Positions 12,417 through 16,300 of a stretch of DNA of 16,300 bases are shown in pieces. The stretch is from NCBI GenBank assembly GCA_944372565.1, contig CALVZR010000006.1:1-16300 (forward strand), written 5' to 3'. The translations under genes and the position numbers were made by a program. Numbering within the stretch: position 1 is the first letter of the stretch; each line of letters opens with the position of its first letter. Under the pieces are notes generated by a model. That model did not search any database. It was not told the origin of the DNA and worked only from the letters and a program-made list of their open reading frames with translations. This DNA is from an uncultured Clostridia bacterium (GTDB taxonomy: Bacteria > Bacillota > Clostridia > Christensenellales > Borkfalkiaceae).

Positions 12417-13256
12417 ATGAAGAAAATAGGGTTCGTCGATTATTATCTGCACGAATGGCACGCGAACAACTATCCCGCGTGGTTTTCCGAAGTGTGCGCC
12501 CGATTGGGCAAAGAGTATAAGATCGCCTACGCGTGGGCGGAACTGGAGGCTTCTCCGGACGACGGCGTTACGAGCGACGAATGGTGCAAAAAATACGGCG
12601 CGGAGAAGTGCGCCACGCTCGAAGAACTGTGCGAAAAGAGCGATTATATCCTCATACTTGCGCCCTCCAACCCCGAAAAGCACCTCGGCTATGCGGAGAT
12701 CGCGCTCAAATACGGCAAGCGCACGTATATCGACAAGACGTTCGCGCCGGACGCCGCCACTGCGGAGAAGATCTTCGCGCTCGGCAAAAAGTACAACGCG
12801 CCTTTCTTCTCCTCCTCGGCGCTCCGCTATGCGGACGAGCTGACGGGGGTGCGCGCGGCTTCCGTGATGACGACGGGCGGCGGCAGGAGTCTGGAAGAAT
12901 ACATCATCCATCAGACGGAAATGGTGGTGAAAACGTTGGGCACGGGCGCGAAGCGCGTGCAGGTGGAGGACGGCGCGGAAAAGATCTGCCGCGTGGAATA
13001 CGGCGACGGCAGGAAAGCCGTGATGATCTACGACGACGGGCTGCCCTTCAACGTATATGTGAAGAAGGAAAACGGCGAAACGGCGTTTCTGCCCATCGTT
13101 TCAGATTATTTCAAAAACCTCATCGCGGACATCGTGAATTTCTTCGAAACGGGCGAGCGCAGTTTCTGCCCGGAAGAGACAATGGAAGTGATGCGCATCC
13201 GCGAGGCAGCCGTGCGCGGCGAAAAGGATCCCGGCAAGTGGATCGAAATTTGCTGA
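12417..13256 (+). CDS. degenerate Gfo/Idh/MocA-like protein
   Basis: A 279-residue protein with the outline of a Gfo/Idh/MocA oxidoreductase but altered key positions. The first strand reads KKIGFVDYYLHEWHANNYPA with no glycine-rich loop. The second part of the Rossmann domain is recognisable as SDYILILAPSNPEKHLGYAE followed by KYGKRTYIDKTFAPD (99-113), where DKT replaces EKP, so the catalytic Lys may survive at 107. It is about 60 residues shorter than its neighbours in the C-terminal domain. Translation starts at ATG 12417, 10 bases after the previous stop, with AAGGGG as Shine-Dalgarno. It may bind another nucleotide or act as a partner subunit of the canonical dehydrogenase; the sequence does not decide this. 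Confidence 0.75.
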   Translation: MKKIGFVDYYLHEWHANNYPAWFSEVCARLGKEYKIAYAWAELEASPDDGVTSDEWCKKYGAEKCATLEELCEKSDYILILAPSNPEKHLGYAEIALKYGKRTYIDKTFAPDAATAEKIFALGKKYNAPFFSSSALRYADELTGVRAASVMTTGGGRSLEEYIIHQTEMVVKTLGTGAKRVQVEDGAEKICRVEYGDGRKAVMIYDDGLPFNVYVKKENGETAFLPIVSDYFKNLIADIVNFFETGERSFCPEETMEVMRIREAAVRGEKDPGKWIEIC

Positions 13257-13266
13257 CGGAAAAACG

Positions 13267-14223
13267 ATGAAACGCAGCGTCGTCATTCTGTATCGGGATT
13301 TTTGCGATGAATGGTTCGATATCCTGAAAAAGGGAGAATTCAACACCCTCGGGTTGCATTTCATTCCGTCGGAAAATTCAATGGAAGAATATCTGCAATG
13401 GCTTTCCGAACGCGGGCGCGCGCTCATCGGGCGGGCGGAGGCGATGGGCGTGCAGGTGGAACACGAACTGCACGCGTTCAGATATCTGCTGCCGCGCGAA
13501 ATGTTTGCCGAAAAACCCGAATATTTCCGTATGAACGCGGCGGGGGAGCGGAGCGCGGATTTCAATCTCTGCGCATCCTCGGGGGCGCTTGCCGTCGTGG
13601 AGGAGCGCGCTTACGATCTGGCTCGCCGGCTGCGGCAGAGCGGGCACGATTATTATCTGTGGGCGGACGACGTTGCGGAGGATTGTTTCTGCCATTGCCC
13701 GGCGTGCGCAGGGGAAAAACCTTCGGCGCAATACCTGAAAATTCTGAAAAGCATCCTTGCGGGGCTGAAAAAATACGGTGCGCACGCCCGTTTGTGCTAT
13801 CTCGGATACGGGGCGATACTCACGCCGCCGGACGGCGAAATTCCCGAAGATATCTTTCTGGAATTCGCGCCGTTTTGGCGGAAACTGCAATCTCCTATGC
13901 AGGCGGAGGAAAATCGGGAGAGCGCGGCTCTGCTCGGGGTGCTTTTGAAAAAATTTCCCGCACACAGCGCGGAAATTCTGGATTATTGGCTGGACGAATC
14001 TATGCATTCGGGATGGGGAAAGAATCCCTTATCCCGCCTGCCCTACGCGGAAAACGTGCTGAAAGCGGATTTCGGGTACTATATGGATTTGGGCGTGCGG
14101 GCGGTAAAAACCTTCGGCACGTATCTCGGAAAAGAATATCTCGCGCAATTCGGCGATCGCGAAATCGCGGATTACGGGAAATTATTAAAGAAAATGCAGG
14201 AAAAGAAGGAAAAAGAATTATGA
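13267..14223 (+). CDS. DUF4838-like protein with a CxCxCxxC cluster
   Basis: A 318-residue soluble protein, no signal peptide. From memory of the family it resembles DUF4838 proteins, thought to be TIM-barrel carbohydrate-active proteins: EHELHAFRYLLPREMF (65-80), PEYFRMNAAGER (84-95), FNLCASSGALAVVEERA (99-115), YYLWADDVAEDCFCHCPAC (129-147), LCYLGYGAILTPPDGEIPED and a C-terminal YWLDESMHSGWGKNPL. Asp134/Asp135 and His66/Glu67/His69 are candidate catalytic residues. Cys140, Cys142, Cys144 and Cys147 could bind a metal. The start at ATG 13267 lies 10 bases after the previous stop, and the gene ends overlapping the next by ATGA. Its place between dehydrogenases suggests it acts on the same sugar or glycoside, perhaps as an intracellular glycosidase. 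That role is inference. Confidence 0.7.
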   Translation: MKRSVVILYRDFCDEWFDILKKGEFNTLGLHFIPSENSMEEYLQWLSERGRALIGRAEAMGVQVEHELHAFRYLLPREMFAEKPEYFRMNAAGERSADFNLCASSGALAVVEERAYDLARRLRQSGHDYYLWADDVAEDCFCHCPACAGEKPSAQYLKILKSILAGLKKYGAHARLCYLGYGAILTPPDGEIPEDIFLEFAPFWRKLQSPMQAEENRESAALLGVLLKKFPAHSAEILDYWLDESMHSGWGKNPLSRLPYAENVLKADFGYYMDLGVRAVKTFGTYLGKEYLAQFGDREIADYGKLLKKMQEKKEKEL

Positions 14224-15233
14224 AAAAGCTGAGAGTTGGAATCATCGGTTGCGGGAGGATCTTCGTGATGCACGCGGTGCCCGCTTCCACGCTGGAAGAA
14301 TCGGAACTTGTCGCCTGCTGCGACGTCGTGGCCGAACGGGCTGCCGCCGCCGCGGAAAAATACGGCGCGAAGGCCTATACCGATTACCGCGAAATGCTCG
14401 ATCGGGAGAAACTGGACGCGGTGCATCTCTGCCTGCCGCATTACCTTCACACCGTTGTGGCGAAATACGCCTTTTCGCGCGGGGTGAACGTGCTTTCCGA
14501 AAAGCCGATGTCCATCGACTACGAGAGCGCGGAAGACGCCGTGATTTCGGCGGAGAAGGCGGGCGTTTTATACGGCGTGATTTTTCAGTGCCGCTACAAT
14601 AATTCCGCGCAGCTCGTCAAGCGTTCGCTCGAAGCGGGAAAACTGGGGAAGATCATCTCCGCCCGCTCCACGCTCACCTGGAAGAGAGACGACGAATATT
14701 ACAAGGAAAGCGACTGGAAAGGCACGTGGGACAAGGAGGGCGGCGGCGTGGTCATCGACCAGGCCATCCACTCCATCGACCTCGTGAACTGGATGGTTGA
14801 TAGCGGGGTGAAGTCCGTTTCCTGTTCCATGGCGAACCGCGGACATAAGATCGTGAAGGTGGAGGACAGCGCGGAAGGGCTGATCACCTACGAAAACGGC
14901 GTGCGCTACGGCTTTTACTGTATGAACAACTACGGGTGCGACGAGCCTATCGAGATCCGCCTGCTGTGCGAAAAGGGCAAGGTGGTGTTCGGCTACGACG
15001 ACGCGTATATCACCTATAACGACGGCAGCACGGAAGAAGCGCATCAGGAAGAGAACGTAACCCTCTACGAGGGCGGCAAAGATTACTGGGGCTTCCAGCA
15101 CGTGCGCCAGATCCGCCAGTTCTACCGCGCGTGTTTAGGGCTGGAACCGCTGGATATCAGCGGCAGGGAGGCGCTCAAAACGCATAAACTGATCTGCGAG
15201 ATCTATAAACAGGGAAAGGAGACGATGAGATGA
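14220..15233 (+). CDS. second canonical Gfo/Idh/MocA oxidoreductase
   Basis: A 337-residue NAD(P)-dependent sugar dehydrogenase. VGIIGCGRIFVMHAVPA (residues 6-22) carries the glycine-rich cofactor loop, and VLSEKPMSIDYESAEDA (91-107) carries the EKP motif. GGGVVIDQAIHSIDLVNWMV in the C-terminal domain supplies the D-x-x-x-H-x-x-D catalytic pattern, and the length is normal for the family. The frame is open upstream inside the previous gene, but the family N-terminus (MKKLRVGIIG) starts at ATG 14220, which overlaps the previous stop as ATGA. AGAAGGA sits about 9 bases upstream. A 4-base overlap also joins it to the following isomerase. Together with the dehydrogenase at 11345 it could oxidise the substrate and later reduce the keto-product, a cofactor-neutral cycle; this is inference. 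Confidence 0.93.
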   Translation: MKKLRVGIIGCGRIFVMHAVPASTLEESELVACCDVVAERAAAAAEKYGAKAYTDYREMLDREKLDAVHLCLPHYLHTVVAKYAFSRGVNVLSEKPMSIDYESAEDAVISAEKAGVLYGVIFQCRYNNSAQLVKRSLEAGKLGKIISARSTLTWKRDDEYYKESDWKGTWDKEGGGVVIDQAIHSIDLVNWMVDSGVKSVSCSMANRGHKIVKVEDSAEGLITYENGVRYGFYCMNNYGCDEPIEIRLLCEKGKVVFGYDDAYITYNDGSTEEAHQEENVTLYEGGKDYWGFQHVRQIRQFYRACLGLEPLDISGREALKTHKLICEIYKQGKETMR

Positions 15234-16075
15234 AATTCGGAGTGATTACCGATTGTTTCAAAAAGCCGCTGGACGAATGTATCGTATCCGCGGCGAAAAT
15301 GGGGTTCGACGGCGTGCAGATCTACGCCACGTACGGCGATTTCAGCCCCGAAAAACTGACCGACGAGGACAAAGCGCATTATAAAAAGCTGCTGAAAGAC
15401 AACAACCTCGAAGTGAGCGCGCTTTGCGGCGACCTCGGCGGGCACGGTTTCGAAATCGAGGCGGACAACGCCGAGCGGGTGGAAAAGACCAAGCGCATCA
15501 TCGACCTCGCGGCGGAATTCGGTGCGAAGGCGGTTACCACGCACATCGGCGTGATTCCCGCGGATAAGTCCGATCCGCAGTACGGCGTGATGCTCCGCGC
15601 GCTCACCGCGTGCGGGAAATACGCGCTGAAAAAGGGCGTGAAACTCGCCATCGAAACGGGGCCGGAGATCGCCCCCACGCTGTATGCGTTCGTGAGCGAT
15701 ACCGAGGGGGGCGTGGGCGTCAACCTCGACCCCGCAAACTTCGTGATGGTTTCCGGGCAGGATCCCGCGGAGGCCGTTTATCTACTGAAAGATTTTATCG
15801 TGCACACCCACCTCAAAGACGGCAGGAGGCTGCGCAAGATCGATCCGAAGATCATCTACAACAGCTTTGCCGAAGGCGGCATAGAGGGGCTGAACGCGGC
15901 GGATTACTTCATCGAAACGCCCGTGGGCGAGGGCGACGTGGATTTTGAAAAATACTTCGCCGCGCTCAAAGATATCGGCTACGACGGTTATCTGACCGTG
16001 GAGCGCGAAACGGGGGACGACCCCGAGGCGGATATCGCCAAGGCGATGCGTTTCCTGCGCGCCGCGGGGGTATAA
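15230..16075 (+). CDS. sugar phosphate isomerase/epimerase-like TIM-barrel protein
   Basis: A 281-residue protein of the xylose isomerase-like TIM-barrel family (AP endonuclease 2 fold), whose members isomerise or epimerise keto-sugars or inosose, or catalyse elimination from keto-glycosides. Conserved metal-site candidates are Glu142 in LAIETGPE, Asp167 in VNLDPANF, His192/His194 in VHTHLKDG and Glu258 in LTVERETGD. SAAKMGFDGVQIY (20-32) and AKAVTTHIGVIP (99-110) are typical strand-helix units, and GEGDVDFEKYFAALKDIGYDG is the usual C-terminal signature. The ATG at 15230 overlaps the previous stop by 4 bases, so it is tightly coupled to the dehydrogenase. It is the last gene of the operon, followed by a terminator. 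The exact reaction is not readable. Confidence 0.92.
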   Translation: MKFGVITDCFKKPLDECIVSAAKMGFDGVQIYATYGDFSPEKLTDEDKAHYKKLLKDNNLEVSALCGDLGGHGFEIEADNAERVEKTKRIIDLAAEFGAKAVTTHIGVIPADKSDPQYGVMLRALTACGKYALKKGVKLAIETGPEIAPTLYAFVSDTEGGVGVNLDPANFVMVSGQDPAEAVYLLKDFIVHTHLKDGRRLRKIDPKIIYNSFAEGGIEGLNAADYFIETPVGEGDVDFEKYFAALKDIGYDGYLTVERETGDDPEADIAKAMRFLRAAGV

Positions 16076-16092
16076 AGCCGAATATAAACGGA

Positions 16093-16124
16093 AAAAAAGA
16101 GCCTTTTTTAGAAGGCTCTTTTTT
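16093..16124. terminator. intrinsic terminator at the end of the sugar operon
   Basis: Arms AAAAAAGAGCCTT (16093-16105) and AAGGCTCTTTTTT (16112-16124) form a perfect 13-bp stem around a 6-base loop. The T-tract is part of the stem on both strands, so it can also serve the convergent gene on the right. Confidence 0.9.
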
Positions 16125-16156
16125 GATGTACGGGGCCGGGCGCGCGGAAAGGCGGT

Positions 16157-16300
16157 TCACGCCTTTTCGCAGAAGGCGAATCCTTCAAAGAAGTCGTACC
16201 GCGCGCCCTTTTCCACGGCGGAGAGCAGGTATCTGCCGAGCACCGCGTCGGCGCGCATCCCGTTTTTTCGGGCGGTGCGGAAAAAATCCTCCGCGTTGTT
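16157..16300 (-). CDS. C-terminal end of an unidentified protein, partial
   Basis: On the - strand an open frame enters from the right edge and ends at TGA 16157-16159, giving 47 visible residues: NNAEDFFRTARKNGMRADAV, then LGRYLLSAVEKGARYDFFEG and FAFCEKA. Composition and the balanced helix-like pattern look like real coding sequence. The end lies 33 bases beyond the shared terminator, convergent with the sugar operon. The fragment is too short for me to assign a family; its start lies outside the window. Confidence 0.6.
   Translation of the reverse strand, partial: NNAEDFFRTARKNGMRADAVLGRYLLSAVEKGARYDFFEGFAFCEKA

Noticed and set aside
1..16300. CRISPR array, tRNA, rRNA, insertion sequence or prophage
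   Set aside because: No regularly spaced repeats, cloverleaf-like sequences, transposase or phage motifs were seen in either strand.

Overview
The window is a GC-rich, densely coding stretch of a bacterial chromosome. The gene families (a SpoVB/YabM-type flippase next to MazG, an AraC regulator, Gfo/Idh/MocA sugar dehydrogenases), the strong purine-rich ribosome binding sites and the sigma-A type promoters point to a Firmicute of the class Clostridia. A gut-type lineage such as Christensenellales is plausible, but this is inference and no rRNA or marker gene confirms it. I see no phage genes, insertion sequences, CRISPR arrays, tRNA or rRNA genes.

Bases 1-4113 (+) carry housekeeping genes: the C-terminal part of a lipid-linked polysaccharide flippase, mazG, a DusB-type tRNA-dihydrouridine synthase, a nitrilase-fold protein that has lost all three catalytic residues, and trmL. 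The first three overlap and are probably co-transcribed. Bases 4155-6368 hold a two-gene glycolytic operon, pgk-tpiA, with a textbook promoter and a strong bidirectional terminator. Pgk has an extra segment in its N-domain, and TpiA has an altered N-terminal active-site motif.

Bases 6386-8046 (-) hold a small acidic protein and a large ferritin-like (probably di-metal) protein of unknown function, apparently driven from one AT-rich promoter with repeated TTTTGAA operator-like motifs. Bases 8116-10006 (+) carry an extended-SDR epimerase-like gene, probably translated from a near-leaderless mRNA, and a ZIP metal transporter. A truncated UroD-like fragment follows at 10043.

Bases 10317-16124 form the most interesting region. 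An AraC-type regulator (-), probably leaderless, is divergent from a tight five-gene operon (+): a Gfo/Idh/MocA dehydrogenase, a degenerate Gfo/Idh/MocA-like protein, a DUF4838-like protein with a CxCxCxxC cluster, a second canonical Gfo/Idh/MocA dehydrogenase and a xylose-isomerase-like TIM-barrel isomerase, closed by a terminator. Dehydrogenase plus TIM-barrel pairs of this kind are known to cleave or epimerise sugars through keto-sugar intermediates, so the operon is a candidate oxidation-dependent glycoside or sugar-acid catabolic system under AraC control. The right edge holds the last 47 residues of an unidentified protein on the - strand.
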